A DNA stretch of 64,000 nucleotides from Caryophanales bacterium UBA1427 (GCA_002329485.1 DCTZ01000005.1:24146-88145), one strand, 5' to 3'. Positions 25,094 to 35,292 are shown, numbered from the stretch's first letter. The notes: generated from the letters alone by a model not told the origin. Numbers and translations are program-made.

Positions 25094-26293
25094 ATGATTT
25101 CTTTAAAGAAAATAGTAAAAGCCCAAACGGCGATTGCTCCTTATATTCAGACGACATCTTTGGTCAGAGTGGATTATCTGAGCGAACTTACCCAAATGAA
25201 CGTCTTTCTGAAACTGGAAAACATGCAATACACGGGCTCCTTTAAATTAAGAGGTGCCATGAACAAGATTGCGCAGCTTACTCCCGAAGAAAAAGCGAAA
25301 GGGGTTGTCGCCGCAAGCGCCGGCAACCATGCCCAAGGGGTGGCAAGAAGCGCCAAAATCTTCGGCGTGAAAGCCACGATTGTCATGCCGACGGTTACGC
25401 CGATTATCAAAGTCAAAGCAACAAGAGACTATGGGGCCGAAGTAATACTTTACGGCGACAATTACGACGAAGCCTGTAAGAAAGCAAAGGAAATCTGCGA
25501 AGAGCGGGGTGCGGTATTTGTTCATCCGTTCAACGACGAAGCGGTTATCTGCGGGCAGGGCACCATCGGTTTGGAAATAATGACCCAGCTAAGAAATATT
25601 GATGCGGTTGTCGTGCCGGTCGGGGGAGGCGGTTTGATTTCCGGCGTCGCCAAAGCGGTAAAAAGCCTTAATCCGAACGTTTCGGTCATCGGCGTCGAAG
25701 CCGCCAACGCTCCGTGCGTCAAAGAATCGATGGAAGCGGGCCGAATTCTTACGGTCTGTTGTACGCCGACCATCGCCGAAGGGATTGCGGTGGCATGTCC
25801 GGGGGACATTACCTTCGGTTTGATTCAGGAATATGTCGACGATATTGTGGCCGTCGAGGAAGACGAAATCGCAAGCGCAATACTTTCCCTTTTGGAAAAA
25901 CAGAAAATCGTTGCCGAGGGAAGCGGCGCCACGCCGGTTGCGGCTCTTTTGAACCATAAACTTGATTATCTGAAAGGCAAAAACGTGGTTTGTATTATCA
26001 GCGGCGGCAATATCGACATCAATATGGTAGAAACAATCATCAACAGCGGTTTATTAAAAGACGGCAGAAGGTTCAATCTGCAGGTCAAACTGAAACATAA
26101 AGCCGGGGAATTGCAAAAACTTCTTTCCTTAATATCCAAAGTGGGAGGAAACATCTTGACCATCGAACAGACTAGGTACGTCAATCAGCTTGATTTGACC
26201 GAACAGTTTGTTTACCTGGTAATCGAAGCTTACGATGAGGACCACAAGGAACGGATTTTATCCGAACTGAGAAACCATAATTATGCGGTATAG
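25094..26293 (+). CDS. ilvA: Threonine ammonia-lyase (threonine dehydratase)
   Basis: PLP enzyme that deaminates threonine to 2-oxobutanoate, 399 residues. The PLP lysine is in YTGSFKLRGAMNKI. The phosphate-binding glycine loop is VPVGGGGLISGVAKAV. A C-terminal ACT domain (about 325-399, LQVKLKHKAGELQKLLSLIS) is present, as in the single-ACT form often used for catabolism and anaerobic energy gain rather than the two-ACT IlvA. No other branched-chain genes are near, which also favours a catabolic role (tdcB-like). ATG 25094 follows AGGAGG. Confidence 0.9.
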   Translation: MISLKKIVKAQTAIAPYIQTTSLVRVDYLSELTQMNVFLKLENMQYTGSFKLRGAMNKIAQLTPEEKAKGVVAASAGNHAQGVARSAKIFGVKATIVMPTVTPIIKVKATRDYGAEVILYGDNYDEACKKAKEICEERGAVFVHPFNDEAVICGQGTIGLEIMTQLRNIDAVVVPVGGGGLISGVAKAVKSLNPNVSVIGVEAANAPCVKESMEAGRILTVCCTPTIAEGIAVACPGDITFGLIQEYVDDIVAVEEDEIASAILSLLEKQKIVAEGSGATPVAALLNHKLDYLKGKNVVCIISGGNIDINMVETIINSGLLKDGRRFNLQVKLKHKAGELQKLLSLISKVGGNILTIEQTRYVNQLDLTEQFVYLVIEAYDEDHKERILSELRNHNYAV

Positions 26294-26296
26294 GGT

Positions 26297-27163
26297 ATGA
26301 AAATCGTAGCGGGACTGATTATAGACAAAAAGATCCTTTCGAAAGAAGCGATTGAAACCCAGGCAAAAGACATCGAAACATATATATCCCACGTCGATAA
26401 GCTGGTTATTTTGAATACCACGGGCCACCAACTCACGGAATTTTTTAAAGCCATCAGCCGGCACCAAAACATCGAGTACAGCGACTGCGAAGACTACGGG
26501 CAGGTAAACAACTATACTTTGCTTTATCAGCACGCTATGCGGCTCGGGGCGGATTACGCGGTGGTGCTGGAACAGGGTTACTTTTACGAAGAAGGCGCTT
26601 TTTTGGAAATGAAACGTTATTTGATCGAAGCCGAAGAAAAACCGTCGGTTCTTACGCCTTTGCCTTTATATACCTGTCTCGATAAAAAAGATACGACCGT
26701 TAAAGTAAGGCCGATAAAAGGATGCCGCCTGACGGGTGCTTTCTTGAATCTTGCGTATTTCCGGGAATCGAAAGGGTTTGTCAAGGAATATTACCAAACC
26801 ACGTTTGATTACGATTACTGTATCTCGGAACGGCTTAAAAAGCACCAGGTGCTTCTCATGCCGAACCAAATCCTTCGCAATCGCAACTTCACCCCAATCG
26901 AAAAACGGGTTTTCGGGATTTTCAAGAAAAGTTCGTTTGACTGGGATCTGCTGGACGTTTACTACGAAACCAGGAACCGTTTGTATCTGTGGAAAAAGTA
27001 CGAAAGTCTGGACCCGGAATACGTCAGACTCGACAAGAAACAGTTCAAAAAAGAAAAACGCGAAATGCGTTTGGGCGATCCCAACTACAAGGATAAGCTG
27101 GTTATGATGCTGCAGGCCAAAGAAGACTATTCCCACGGCAGAATGGGAAAGGTCCAATATTAG
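26297..27163 (+). CDS. Glycosyltransferase-like protein (GT2 fold, rhamnosyltransferase-like)
   Basis: The protein has 288 residues. The start KIVAGLIIDKK and the segment YISHVDKLVILNTT look like the nucleotide-sugar binding half of a GT-A fold. LGADYAVVLEQGYFYEEGAFLEM sits where family 2 enzymes carry the metal-binding DxD, here without a clear DxD. The C-terminal pattern FDYDYCISERLKK and YYETRNRLYLWKKYESL recalls rhamnosyltransferase-like proteins. It starts 3 bases after ilvA and must share its transcript, though a functional tie is not obvious. Sugar and acceptor are unknown. Because the DxD is not clear, activity is uncertain. Confidence 0.6.
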   Translation: MKIVAGLIIDKKILSKEAIETQAKDIETYISHVDKLVILNTTGHQLTEFFKAISRHQNIEYSDCEDYGQVNNYTLLYQHAMRLGADYAVVLEQGYFYEEGAFLEMKRYLIEAEEKPSVLTPLPLYTCLDKKDTTVKVRPIKGCRLTGAFLNLAYFRESKGFVKEYYQTTFDYDYCISERLKKHQVLLMPNQILRNRNFTPIEKRVFGIFKKSSFDWDLLDVYYETRNRLYLWKKYESLDPEYVRLDKKQFKKEKREMRLGDPNYKDKLVMMLQAKEDYSHGRMGKVQY

Positions 27164-27176
27164 GAATATATATAAG

Positions 27177-27206
27177 ACACCCTTTTTTTACGAGGGGTGT
27201 TTTTTG
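27177..27206 (+). terminator. Terminator after the glycosyltransferase-like gene
   Basis: ACACCC (27177-27182) pairs with GGGTGT (27195-27200) and is followed by six T residues. Confidence 0.8.
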
Positions 27207-27270
27207 ATATATAAAAAAGTATCAAATTTTTCCTTTTTGGGGAAAATATAACATTAAGGAGGTGACGCTT

Positions 27271-27531
27271 GTGAAAAAGCAAAATGCCGATTTGGTGGGT
27301 CTTTTATCTTTTGTCGGTCTGATATTGGCGACTTTGTTTTATTTGTTCTCGGTTTTTGACGGAAGATTTTTGGTCTTATACAACATCAGTTACATATGTC
27401 TTTTGATTGTGGTGTTTTATACCGCCTGGGAATTTGTCGGAAAAAGGCACAAAGTCTGGCGCATCGTTTATTATGCGATTGTTCTTTTGATGGTATTGGG
27501 TTTTGTGTTCGGTTCTTTCGATATACTTTAA
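27271..27531 (+). CDS. Small membrane protein of unknown function
   Basis: The protein has 86 residues and three hydrophobic segments (about 8-26, 35-53 and 62-82), with a short basic loop FVGKRHKVWR between the second and third. GTG 27271 follows AAGGAGG (27256-27262) at good spacing; the GTG at 27262 overlaps the ribosome binding site. No family is recognised. It is isolated, between a terminator and the rpsJ promoter. Confidence 0.65.
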   Translation: MKKQNADLVGLLSFVGLILATLFYLFSVFDGRFLVLYNISYICLLIVVFYTAWEFVGKRHKVWRIVYYAIVLLMVLGFVFGSFDIL

Positions 27532-27613
27532 AAGCACCGTTTCGCAAATAACAAGCCTAAATTTTGGATTATTGAAAAAAGTAAAAAAATGCGGATTTTA
27601 ATTACCATATCGC

Positions 27614-27642
27614 TTGCATTGTTTTAGCAAAAAGTGTATAAT
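27614..27642 (+). promoter_or_regulatory. Promoter of the S10-spc-alpha ribosomal protein superoperon
   Basis: TTGCAT (27614-27619), 17 bases, perfect TATAAT (27637-27642). A leader of about 115 bases separates it from rpsJ. No other comparable promoter is seen until after rplQ, so about 15 kb may be one transcript. Confidence 0.85.
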
Positions 27643-27649
27643 AGCACAG

Positions 27650-27755
27650 GCTAAAAAAAGGCGATGATATGCAAGGTTGCTGATACACACGGAAGAGTTG
27701 CCATGATGTGGATCAGGGAATTTGCATGGAGTCAAAAAGCTTTTATCAAAAAGTG
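27650..27755 (+). ncRNA. Structured leader of the rpsJ operon, candidate r-protein autoregulatory RNA
   Basis: The untranslated leader holds a nested set of inverted repeats: ATGCAA (27669-27674) / TTGCAT (27722-27727), CTGAT (27680-27684) / ATCAG (27712-27716), then CACA / TGTG and GG / CC inside. They would fold into one long hairpin with internal loops. Placement before rpsJ fits feedback control by a ribosomal protein of the operon, as in other bacteria where L4 or another protein binds the S10 leader. The binding protein here is unknown. Confidence 0.6.
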
Positions 27756-27767
27756 AAGGAGGCTAAT

Positions 27768-28076
27768 ATGGCAAAAGAAAGAAAATTAAGAATCAGATTA
27801 TTATCTTATGATCACAGATTGTTGGATGAATCTGCAAAGAAGATCGTGGAAACGGCTAAAAGAACCGGAGCAACCGTTGCCGGTCCTATTCCGCTCCCGA
27901 CAGACAAGGAAGTATTTACGATTATCCGTTCACCGCACAAACACAAAGACAGCCGTGAACAATTTGAACGTCGGACCCACAAACGTTTAATCGATATCGT
28001 CAATATCAATCCTAAAACTATGGATGCGCTAGTTCATTTGGAATTGCCATCCGGTGTCGAAATCGTTTTGAAATAA
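27768..28076 (+). CDS. rpsJ: 30S ribosomal protein S10
   Basis: Small-subunit protein of the 30S head, also NusE in antitermination. The protein has 102 residues. Family blocks are [20 protein letters not shown] and [22 protein letters not shown] 27768 follows GAAGGAGG. A longer frame open from 27708 runs through the leader hairpin and is rejected. First gene of the S10 operon. Confidence 0.97.
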   Translation: MAKERKLRIRLLSYDHRLLDESAKKIVETAKRTGATVAGPIPLPTDKEVFTIIRSPHKHKDSREQFERRTHKRLIDIVNINPKTMDALVHLELPSGVEIVLK

Positions 28077-28097
28077 TGAGAAAATGGAGGTGTACTC

Positions 28098-28757
28098 ATG
28101 GCCAAAGGAATCTTAGGTAAGAAAATCGGAATGACACAAATTTTTTCTGAAACCGGCGAATTGATCCCGGTTACAGTGATTGACGTAACTCCGAACGTAG
28201 TATTACAGAAAAAGACAGTAGAAACTGATGGATACGAAGCTGTTCAATTGGGTTATTGCGACAAACCGGAACGTTTAGCAAATAAACCGGAAAAAGGACA
28301 TGCAGCCAAAGCTAATACTGCCCCTAAGCGCTTCGTTAAAGAAATCGCTGGGAAAGAAATGCTGGCGTTTGAAGTTGGACAAGAGGTAAAAGGAAACATC
28401 TTCTCCGTGGGTGAATTAGTGGATGTTACTGGAATCTCCAAGGGTAAAGGTTACCAAGGAGTCGTCAAAAGATATAATCATCACATCGGACCTATGGCGC
28501 ACGGTTCTGGATACCATCGCCAAATCGGTTCCATGGGAGATATCGGCGTATCGCGCGTTAAACCGGGCAAGAAAATGGCCGGACGCATGGGCGGCGAAAC
28601 CAAAACAATTCAAAATCTCGAATTTGTTAAGTATGATCCAGAAAATAATGTAGTTCTTATTAAGGGCAGCGTTCCTGGAGCCAAGAACTCGTTCGTATTG
28701 ATTACGAATGCGGTCAAAGCCGGAAATGCAGCGCTTAATCCAGAGAGCTTAGCATAG
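28098..28757 (+). CDS. rplC: 50S ribosomal protein L3
   Basis: Large-subunit protein near the peptidyl transferase centre. The protein has 219 residues, slightly longer than the usual 205-212. It starts with [20 protein letters not shown]. The conserved loop [13 protein letters not shown] reaches the catalytic centre, with [12 protein letters not shown] following. GGAGG site 13 bases before ATG. Confidence 0.97.
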   Translation: MAKGILGKKIGMTQIFSETGELIPVTVIDVTPNVVLQKKTVETDGYEAVQLGYCDKPERLANKPEKGHAAKANTAPKRFVKEIAGKEMLAFEVGQEVKGNIFSVGELVDVTGISKGKGYQGVVKRYNHHIGPMAHGSGYHRQIGSMGDIGVSRVKPGKKMAGRMGGETKTIQNLEFVKYDPENNVVLIKGSVPGAKNSFVLITNAVKAGNAALNPESLA

Positions 28758-28769
28758 GAGGAATAAGTC

Positions 28770-29393
28770 ATGCCTAATGTACAATTATTAAACCAACAAG
28801 GGGCTGTGATTGGTGAACTTCAATTGAGCGAAGAAGTTTTCGGCGTTCCTGTTCACCAACAGGCGATTTTTGATGCGGTAGTTGCCGAAAGAGCAGGTAT
28901 GCGTCAAGGAACGCAAAAAGCCAAAACAAGAGCAGAAGTCAGAGGCGGCGGAAGAAAACCATGGCGTCAAAAAGGTACAGGACGCGCCCGTCAGGGTACA
29001 ATCCGCGCTCCGCAATGGCGTGGCGGCGGTGTCGTATTTGCACCGACTCCTAGATCGCATGCAATCAAAGTCAACAAAAAAGTTGTCCGCTTGGCAATGA
29101 AAAGCGTATTGAGCGAAAAAGTCCGCGAAAATGCCTTTATCGTATTGGATAAGATCGAACTCGATAACTTCAAAACCAAATCGTTTGTCGAAGTATTGAA
29201 CAATATCAAAGCCGACGGCAAAGTCTTAGTCGTCTTAAACGACGCCAATCCTAATGTGGAATTGGCCGGAAGAAACTTGCCGAATGTAATTATCCACAAC
29301 GTCAACCATATCTCGGTATACCAGGTTCTGAATGCCGATTGCATGGTTCTGACACAAGATGTAGTATCCCACTACGAGGAGGTGCTTAAATAA
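28770..29393 (+). CDS. rplD: 50S ribosomal protein L4
   Basis: Lines the polypeptide exit tunnel and, in several bacteria, represses its own operon through the S10 leader. The protein has 207 residues. The tunnel loop is seen at [20 protein letters not shown] and [19 protein letters not shown]. The last base of its stop codon is the first base of the rplW start codon (TAATG). Confidence 0.97.
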   Translation: MPNVQLLNQQGAVIGELQLSEEVFGVPVHQQAIFDAVVAERAGMRQGTQKAKTRAEVRGGGRKPWRQKGTGRARQGTIRAPQWRGGGVVFAPTPRSHAIKVNKKVVRLAMKSVLSEKVRENAFIVLDKIELDNFKTKSFVEVLNNIKADGKVLVVLNDANPNVELAGRNLPNVIIHNVNHISVYQVLNADCMVLTQDVVSHYEEVLK

Positions 29394-29680
29394 TGAAATC
29401 ACCGTACGATATTATTATTAAGCCGATTATCACCGAAAAAACCACCAATTTAGCTAACAACAAACTTCAATATACGTTTGCGGTCGATCCGAGAGCTAAC
29501 AAAGTGGAAATCAAAAACGCTATCGAAGAAATCTTCGAAGTCAAAGTTGTCGCAGTCAGAACTATCAATGTTCGCAGAAAACCGAAAAGAATGCAAAAAT
29601 TTGAAGGGTTTAAACCAGCATACAAAAAAGCCATCGTTCGCTTAATGCCGGGTCAAACCATTTCAGTCTTTGAAGTATAA
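29393..29680 (+). CDS. rplW: 50S ribosomal protein L23
   Basis: Sits at the tunnel exit and docks trigger factor and SRP. The protein has 95 residues. Family start [17 protein letters not shown] and [12 protein letters not shown] are present. One-base overlap with rplD indicates coupling. Confidence 0.96.
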   Translation: MKSPYDIIIKPIITEKTTNLANNKLQYTFAVDPRANKVEIKNAIEEIFEVKVVAVRTINVRRKPKRMQKFEGFKPAYKKAIVRLMPGQTISVFEV

Positions 29681-29695
29681 AGGAGGAAGGACATC

Positions 29696-30526
29696 ATGGC
29701 GATTAAGAAATATAAACCAACGACCAACGGTCGTCGAAACATGACAGCCTTAACATATGAAGAAATCACGACAACCAAGCCAGAAAAAAGCTTACTTGCT
29801 CCTTTAAGCAAGACTGGAGGACGTAACTCGACCGGCCGGATTACCGTCCGTCATATCGGCGGCGGCTCGAGACGGAAATACAGAATTATCGACTTCAAAC
29901 GCGACAAAGACGGCATCGCCGGAAAAGTCGCAACAATCGAATATGATCCGAACCGCAGTGCCAACATTGCTTTAATCAACTATGTTGACGGCGAAAAACG
30001 TTATATTTTGGCACCGAACGAATTACAAGTCGGAAGCACCATCATGTCGGGCGAAAATGCAGATATCCGAATCGGAAACTGCTTACCGCTCAACAAAATT
30101 CCTGTCGGTACAATGGTTCACAATATTGAATTATATCCTGGACACGGCGGCCAATTGGTTCGTGCTGCTGGTGCAGGTGCTCAGATTCTCGGCCGCGAAG
30201 ACAAATACACTTTACTCCGTTTGACAAGCGGCGAAGTTCGCAAAATCCTCGGCAACTGCCGTGCAACAATCGGTATTGTCGGAAATCTCGACTACTCCCT
30301 TGTCAATATCGGTAAAGCCGGTCGCACCCGTCACATGGGAATCCGCCCAACGGTCAGAGGTTCGGTTATGAACCCTAACGATCACCCTCACGGCGGTGGT
30401 GAAGGTCGTTCGCCAGTCGGACGCGATGCACCAAGAACTCCTTGGGGTAAGATTGCCCTTGGCGTTAAGACAAGAAAAACTAAGAAAAAGAGCAGCGGAC
30501 TAATCGTTCGTCGTCGTAATGGATAG
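29696..30526 (+). CDS. rplB: 50S ribosomal protein L2
   Basis: 23S rRNA-binding protein essential for subunit joining and peptidyl transfer. The protein has 276 residues. Conserved [20 protein letters not shown] opens the protein, and [19 protein letters not shown] holds the key histidine near the catalytic centre. AAAGGAGG precedes the ATG. Confidence 0.97.
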   Translation: MAIKKYKPTTNGRRNMTALTYEEITTTKPEKSLLAPLSKTGGRNSTGRITVRHIGGGSRRKYRIIDFKRDKDGIAGKVATIEYDPNRSANIALINYVDGEKRYILAPNELQVGSTIMSGENADIRIGNCLPLNKIPVGTMVHNIELYPGHGGQLVRAAGAGAQILGREDKYTLLRLTSGEVRKILGNCRATIGIVGNLDYSLVNIGKAGRTRHMGIRPTVRGSVMNPNDHPHGGGEGRSPVGRDAPRTPWGKIALGVKTRKTKKKSSGLIVRRRNG

Positions 30527-30539
30527 GAGGAACTAATTA

Positions 30540-30818
30540 ATGGCACGTTCACTTAAAAAAGGACCTTTTTGCGATGAACATCTTCTCAAAAAAGTCATTA
30601 AATTAAACGAAAAGAATACCAAGAAAGTTATTCAGACTTGGTCAAGAAGATCTACAATCTTTCCTGAATTTGTCGGCCATACAGTTGCAGTTCATAACGG
30701 CAAAGAGCATCTTCCTGTTTACGTGACGGAAGATATGGTTGGTCATAAGTTCGGTGAATTCGCACCGACAAGGACTTACCGCGGACACGGTAAGGATAAG
30801 AAAGTTGCTAAGAAATAG
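30540..30818 (+). CDS. rpsS: 30S ribosomal protein S19
   Basis: Protein of the 30S head that contacts S13. The protein has 92 residues. [16 protein letters not shown], then [20 protein letters not shown] and [14 protein letters not shown] are diagnostic. AGGAGG site in the short gap after rplB. Confidence 0.97.
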   Translation: MARSLKKGPFCDEHLLKKVIKLNEKNTKKVIQTWSRRSTIFPEFVGHTVAVHNGKEHLPVYVTEDMVGHKFGEFAPTRTYRGHGKDKKVAKK

Positions 30819-30827
30819 GTGATGAAC

Positions 30828-31163
30828 ATGGAAGCAAGAGCTATTGCAAAATCAGTAAGAATCTCTCCGCGCAAAGGCAGACTTGTTGCCGACCTTATCC
30901 GCGGCAAATCAGTCGGAACCGCAGTCGCCATTCTTAACAATGTCGAAAGTACCGTTAAGGAAAGCATCTTGAAAGTCGTTCAATCGGCAGTTGCCAACGC
31001 CGAAAACAATCACGATATGGATGTCGAAAAACTATATATTAAAGAAATATTTATCAATCCGGGAGCCACTTTGAAACGTTTCCGCGCGCGTGCCAAAGGC
31101 AGTGGCAATCGTATCTTGAAAAGAACCAGTCACATCACAGTTGTTGTGGCAGAAAAACTATAG
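30828..31163 (+). CDS. rplV: 50S ribosomal protein L22
   Basis: Lines the exit tunnel with a long hairpin. The protein has 111 residues. VRISPRKGRLVADLIRGK and ATLKRFRARAKGSGNRI are family blocks. Of the in-frame starts GTG 30819, ATG 30822 and ATG 30828, the last is chosen because AGGTGA (30817-30822) overlaps the others. Confidence 0.95.
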   Translation: MEARAIAKSVRISPRKGRLVADLIRGKSVGTAVAILNNVESTVKESILKVVQSAVANAENNHDMDVEKLYIKEIFINPGATLKRFRARAKGSGNRILKRTSHITVVVAEKL

Positions 31164-31175
31164 GAGGTAACGAAG

Positions 31176-31829
31176 ATGGGACAAAAAGTTAATCCAGTAG
31201 GAATGCGGATAGGCATCATCAGAGATTGGGACGCAACTTGGTATGCACCGAAAGCAAAAGTTGCCGATCTCTTGCTTGAAGACCTCAAAATCCGTTCTTT
31301 CATTAATTCCTTCTATAAAGCAGCATATATCTCTCGCGTGGAAATCAAAAGAACCGGTAAAAGAATAATCGTTATTATTTCAACCGCAAAACCGGGTGCC
31401 GTTATCGGAAGAGAAGGTTCCAAGAAAAACGAAGCGATTCGCGAACTCGAAAAACTTACCAAGAAAAATGTTTTCCTGACAATCGCCGAAATCAAAAACC
31501 CAGACCTTGACGCAACACTAGTCGCAAGAAAAATCGCCGAAGACTTGGAAAACCGTGCTTCGTTCCGCCGTGTTCAGAAAATGGCTATCCAACGTGCTTT
31601 GAAAGCCGGCGCCAAAGGAATCAGAACAATCGTTTCCGGTCGTTTGGGCGGTGCGGAAATCGCGCGCAGCGAAGGTTACATCGAAGGAAGCGTTCCTCTG
31701 CATACCCTTCGCGCCAACATCGACTACGCAACAGCCGAAGCCATGACGACATACGGCAAACTCGGTGTCAAAGTTTGGATCAACAAAGGTGAAATTTTAA
31801 CCGAAAAACAAAAGAAGGAGGGCCGATAG
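31176..31829 (+). CDS. rpsC: 30S ribosomal protein S3
   Basis: Forms part of the mRNA entry channel. The protein has 217 residues, with KH domain block [15 protein letters not shown] and C-terminal [23 protein letters not shown] precedes the ATG. Confidence 0.97.
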   Translation: MGQKVNPVGMRIGIIRDWDATWYAPKAKVADLLLEDLKIRSFINSFYKAAYISRVEIKRTGKRIIVIISTAKPGAVIGREGSKKNEAIRELEKLTKKNVFLTIAEIKNPDLDATLVARKIAEDLENRASFRRVQKMAIQRALKAGAKGIRTIVSGRLGGAEIARSEGYIEGSVPLHTLRANIDYATAEAMTTYGKLGVKVWINKGEILTEKQKKEGR

Positions 31830-31831
31830 AC

Positions 31832-32248
31832 ATGTTAATGCCTAAAAGAACTAAGTATCGCCGCCCTCATCGAATTAGTTATGAGGGAAAAGCGAAAGGC
31901 GGCAAGAAAGTTAGTTTTGGTGAATATGGCCTTCAATCAACCGAGGGCGCATGGATTACCGATCGTCAAATCGAGGCTGCCCGTATTGCCATGACACGTT
32001 ATATGAAACGTGACGGTAAAGTGTGGATCAATATCTTCCCGCACTTGATCAAAACCAAGAAACCGCTTGAAGTTCGGATGGGTTCCGGTAAAGGTGCTCC
32101 TGACGGATACGTAGCGGTCGTTAAAACAGGCACGATTATGTTTGAAATCGGCGGTGTATCGGAAGAAGTCGCTCGCGAAGCGTTCAGACTAGCTTCACAC
32201 AAATTGCCGGTAAAAACAAAATTTGTGACAAGAGAAAGTGGTGAATAA
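31832..32248 (+). CDS. rplP: 50S ribosomal protein L16
   Basis: Binds near the A site of the large subunit. The protein has 138 residues. [19 protein letters not shown] is the standard start, so ATG 31832 (after GAAGGAGGG) is used rather than ATG 31838. [15 protein letters not shown] is conserved. Confidence 0.96.
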   Translation: MLMPKRTKYRRPHRISYEGKAKGGKKVSFGEYGLQSTEGAWITDRQIEAARIAMTRYMKRDGKVWINIFPHLIKTKKPLEVRMGSGKGAPDGYVAVVKTGTIMFEIGGVSEEVAREAFRLASHKLPVKTKFVTRESGE

Positions 32249-32250
32249 TT

Positions 32251-32562
32251 ATGCCAAAAGAAAAGAAAACCGAAGCTGTAGTTGAAACCAAAAAGTCAAC
32301 TAAGGAAAAAGCGGCTAAAGCCACGACAAAAGTTGACAAAAAAGCTCCGAAGAAGTTATCTTCTGTCCAAAAACTAAGAGAACTTGAAAATCAAGAACTT
32401 GAAATCAAAATCAAGGAATTGAAACAGGAACTCTTTAACCTTCGTTTTCAGGCTGCTGTTGGTAAATTAGAAAACACTGCTCAATTACGTAAAGTTAAAA
32501 AGGATATTGCCCGCGCATATACCATTCTAACGGAACGCGCCAAGGCAAGCGTTCAGGGATAG
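32251..32562 (+). CDS. rpmC: 50S ribosomal protein L29 with Lys/Ala-rich N-terminal extension
   Basis: Protein at the tunnel exit. The usual L29 has about 65 residues; this one has 103. Residues 1-36 are an extra Lys/Ala/Thr/Glu-rich, low-complexity head (KKSTKEKAAKATTKVDKKAP). The core follows from about residue 38: LRELENQELEIKIKELKQEL, then the diagnostic LFNLRFQAAVGKLENTAQLR. ATG 32251 sits 2 bases after rplP with GGTGA overlapping the rplP stop, while no good internal start precedes the core, so the head is probably real. Confidence 0.93.
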   Translation: MPKEKKTEAVVETKKSTKEKAAKATTKVDKKAPKKLSSVQKLRELENQELEIKIKELKQELFNLRFQAAVGKLENTAQLRKVKKDIARAYTILTERAKASVQG

Positions 32563-32574
32563 GAGGCCAAGACA

Positions 32575-32835
32575 ATGGAAAGAAACAGTCGCAAAACATA
32601 TATAGGTACTGTTGTGTCGGATGTCAATGACAAAACAATCACGGTATTAGTTGAAACACATCGTAAGCACCCTATCTATGGAAAAAACACAAAAATAAGC
32701 AAAAAATTCACTGCGCACGATGAGCAAAATCTTGCTAAGAACGGTGATATCGTTGAAATAATGGAAACTCGTCCGTTATCAAAAACAAAACGTTATCGCT
32801 TAGTTAGGATTGTTCAAAAGGCAGTCATTGTATAA
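32575..32835 (+). CDS. rpsQ: 30S ribosomal protein S17
   Basis: Primary 16S rRNA binding protein. The protein has 86 residues with [30 protein letters not shown] and [25 protein letters not shown] precedes ATG. Confidence 0.96.
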   Translation: MERNSRKTYIGTVVSDVNDKTITVLVETHRKHPIYGKNTKISKKFTAHDEQNLAKNGDIVEIMETRPLSKTKRYRLVRIVQKAVIV

Positions 32836-32849
32836 TCAGGAGGTGTCTT

Positions 32850-33218
32850 ATGCTTCAACAAGAAAGTAGAGTCAATGTTGCTGATAATACCGGTGCCAAA
32901 GAACTTTTGATTATCCGAATCTTAGGCGGTTCACATCGTCGTTCTGCCAATATTGGTGACATCGTAGTCGCAACAGTCAAATCAGCCACACCCGGCGGAC
33001 AAGTTAAAAAGGGTGATGTTATAAAAGCCGTCATCGTACGGACCAAAAAAGGATTACGGAGAACGGATGGTTCCTATATCAAATTTGATGATAATGCAGC
33101 AGTAATCATAAAAGAAGACAAAAACCCACGCGGTACTCGGATCTTCGGCCCTGTTGCAAGGGAATTACGTGAAAAAGATTTCATGAAAATCGTTTCTCTC
33201 GCTCCGGAAGTGTTATAG
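32850..33218 (+). CDS. rplN: 50S ribosomal protein L14
   Basis: Forms an intersubunit bridge. The protein has 122 residues, the canonical length. [20 protein letters not shown] and the C-terminal [12 protein letters not shown] are diagnostic. Confidence 0.97.
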   Translation: MLQQESRVNVADNTGAKELLIIRILGGSHRRSANIGDIVVATVKSATPGGQVKKGDVIKAVIVRTKKGLRRTDGSYIKFDDNAAVIIKEDKNPRGTRIFGPVARELREKDFMKIVSLAPEVL

Positions 33219-33227
33219 GAGGTCGCT

Positions 33228-33554
33228 ATGAAGATTAAAAAAGGTGACATAGTTGTTGTAACAACAGGTAAACACAAACCATCCCGTGGAAATCAAACAA
33301 CTGGCGAAGTTCTAGCGGTTTATCCGAAAACAAATCGAGTAGTAGTTAAAGGCGTCAATATCGCCGCTAAACATTCCCGCCCGTCCCAAAGTAATCCGGA
33401 CGGCGGAATCATCAAAAAGGAAGCGCCTATCCACGTTTCCAATGTGGCAATTCTTGACCCGGTAACCAAGAAACCAACCAAAGTTGGTTACAAATTCGTA
33501 GATGGCAAAAAGGTTCGTTTCGCGAAAGCATCCGGAACCGTACTTGACAAGTAG
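33228..33554 (+). CDS. rplX: 50S ribosomal protein L24
   Basis: Assembly initiator of the large subunit with a KOW domain. The protein has 108 residues. [20 protein letters not shown] is the KOW motif; [20 protein letters not shown] and [11 protein letters not shown] follow. Confidence 0.96.
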   Translation: MKIKKGDIVVVTTGKHKPSRGNQTTGEVLAVYPKTNRVVVKGVNIAAKHSRPSQSNPDGGIIKKEAPIHVSNVAILDPVTKKPTKVGYKFVDGKKVRFAKASGTVLDK

Positions 33555-33568
33555 GAAGGAGATTACAG

Positions 33569-34108
33569 ATGAATCGTTTATTAACTAAATACAAAGAACA
33601 AGTTGTTCCTAAGTTAATGGAAAAGTTCGGTTATAGCACTGTAATGGAAGTTCCAAAGATTGAAAAAATCGTTGTCAACATGGGTATCGGTGACTCCATC
33701 AGCAATTCCAAATTGCTTGATGCCGCTGTCGAAGATTTAACAACCATTACCGGTCAAAAACCAATTGTCACTAAAGCAAAGAAATCAATCGCAGTATTCA
33801 AAATCCGCGAAAACATGCCGATCGGCGCCAAAGTAACTTTGCGCGGCGAAAGAATGTTCGAGTTTTTGGATAAATTGGTAACTATTTCACTACCTCGCGT
33901 TAGGGACTTCAGAGGGGTAAATCCGAATTCCTTCGACGGCCGCGGCAATTTCTCGCTCGGTATCAAGGAACAATTGATTTTCCCGGAAATCAACTATGAT
34001 AAGGTATTGAAAATTCGTGGTATGGATATTGTTATTGTCACTACCGCAAAAACAGACGAAGAAGGCCGGGCCTTGCTAAGTATGCTCGGAATGCCTTTCA
34101 GAAGGTAG
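33569..34108 (+). CDS. rplE: 50S ribosomal protein L5
   Basis: Binds 5S rRNA in the central protuberance. The protein has 179 residues, standard. [33 protein letters not shown] and [20 protein letters not shown] are family blocks. Confidence 0.97.
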   Translation: MNRLLTKYKEQVVPKLMEKFGYSTVMEVPKIEKIVVNMGIGDSISNSKLLDAAVEDLTTITGQKPIVTKAKKSIAVFKIRENMPIGAKVTLRGERMFEFLDKLVTISLPRVRDFRGVNPNSFDGRGNFSLGIKEQLIFPEINYDKVLKIRGMDIVIVTTAKTDEEGRALLSMLGMPFRR

Positions 34109-34123
34109 TGGAGGTAGAAAATT

Positions 34124-34309
34124 ATGGCAAAAACTTCATTAAAAGTTAAAAGCAAACGTACACCAAAATTTAGCGTAAGACAATACACTCGTTGCGAACG
34201 TTGTGGCCGTCCTCATGCAGTTTATCGCAAATTCAAAGTCTGCCGGCTTTGCTTCCGCGAACTTGCATACAAAGGATTAATCCCTGGCGTTAAAAAATCG
34301 AGTTGGTAG
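34124..34309 (+). CDS. rpsN: 30S ribosomal protein S14, zinc type
   Basis: Short, zinc-binding S14 (also called rpsZ), 61 residues. Two CxxC pairs are seen: CERC and [23 protein letters not shown] and [19 protein letters not shown] are diagnostic. In Bacillus a zinc-free paralogue can replace it under zinc limitation; none is in this window. Confidence 0.97.
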   Translation: MAKTSLKVKSKRTPKFSVRQYTRCERCGRPHAVYRKFKVCRLCFRELAYKGLIPGVKKSSW

Positions 34310-34326
34310 AAAGGGAGGTCTATACA

Positions 34327-34722
34327 ATGGTAATGACTGATCCAATTGCTGATATGCTTACAAGGATTCGCAATGCGAGTCAGATGAAACACTCCAAGGT
34401 CACAGTACCTGCTTCCAACCTCAAAATGGAAGTGCTTCGGGTGTTGAAAGAAGAAGGATATATTAGCGATTATGAAAAAGTAGAAGACGGCAAACAAGGG
34501 TTGATCAACATCACTCTTCGTTATGTCGACAAAATGCGTGCCATCACTGGTATCAAAAGAATTTCCAAACCGGGACTAAGAGTATATGCCAAAAGCGACG
34601 AATTGCCAAAAGTATTGAACGGCTTAGGAATCGCAATCGTTTCGACTTCAAGCGGATTGATGACCGACAAAGAAGCCCGTCAGAAGAAACTCGGCGGCGA
34701 AATCATCGCTTTCGTCTGGTAA
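34327..34722 (+). CDS. rpsH: 30S ribosomal protein S8
   Basis: Binds the centre of 16S rRNA and in E. coli represses the spc operon. The protein has 131 residues. [18 protein letters not shown] is the family start, so ATG 34327 is used after AAAGGGAGG; the frame upstream overlaps rpsN. C-terminal [18 protein letters not shown] is conserved. Confidence 0.96.
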   Translation: MVMTDPIADMLTRIRNASQMKHSKVTVPASNLKMEVLRVLKEEGYISDYEKVEDGKQGLINITLRYVDKMRAITGIKRISKPGLRVYAKSDELPKVLNGLGIAIVSTSSGLMTDKEARQKKLGGEIIAFVW

Positions 34723-34735
34723 GAGGTGCACATAT

Positions 34736-35272
34736 ATGTCAAGAATAGGCAATAAAGAAATCCTCATTCCGGCGGGAGTTACCATCATACAAAACGGTCA
34801 AACCCTTGAAGTAACCGGTCCTAAAGGAAAAATGGAATATACTTTTGATGAAAATGTTGCAATCAACATTCACGATAACAAAATAAAGATCACACGTCAC
34901 GGTGATGAAAAATATCAACGCGCAATCCACGGAACCAGTAGAGCCCTCCTTCACAATATGATTACAGGTGTTACTACCGGTTTCAGCAAAAGCCTTGAAA
35001 TTCAGGGAACAGGTTTCAGAGCTCAGTTACAAGGCAACGCCCTTGTGTTAAACCTCGGTTTCTCCCATCAGGTTGTGATGGAAATACCGAAAGGACTCAA
35101 AGTCGAAGTTCCAAACCCTACCGAAATAACTGTTTCAGGATACGATAAACAAGCTGTGGGCCAGTTTGCGGCTGAAATTCGCAAGAACAGAAAACCTGAA
35201 CCTTACAAAGGCAAAGGCGTTCGTTACAAAGGCGAATACGTACGTCGCAAAGAAGGCAAGAAGGCTAAGTAG
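34736..35272 (+). CDS. rplF: 50S ribosomal protein L6
   Basis: Sits near the factor-binding site. The protein has 178 residues. [17 protein letters not shown], then the second-domain block [19 protein letters not shown] are diagnostic. Start preceded by AAGAGGTG. Confidence 0.97.
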   Translation: MSRIGNKEILIPAGVTIIQNGQTLEVTGPKGKMEYTFDENVAINIHDNKIKITRHGDEKYQRAIHGTSRALLHNMITGVTTGFSKSLEIQGTGFRAQLQGNALVLNLGFSHQVVMEIPKGLKVEVPNPTEITVSGYDKQAVGQFAAEIRKNRKPEPYKGKGVRYKGEYVRRKEGKKAK

Positions 35273-35292
35273 AAAGGAGACTAAAAGACGAT

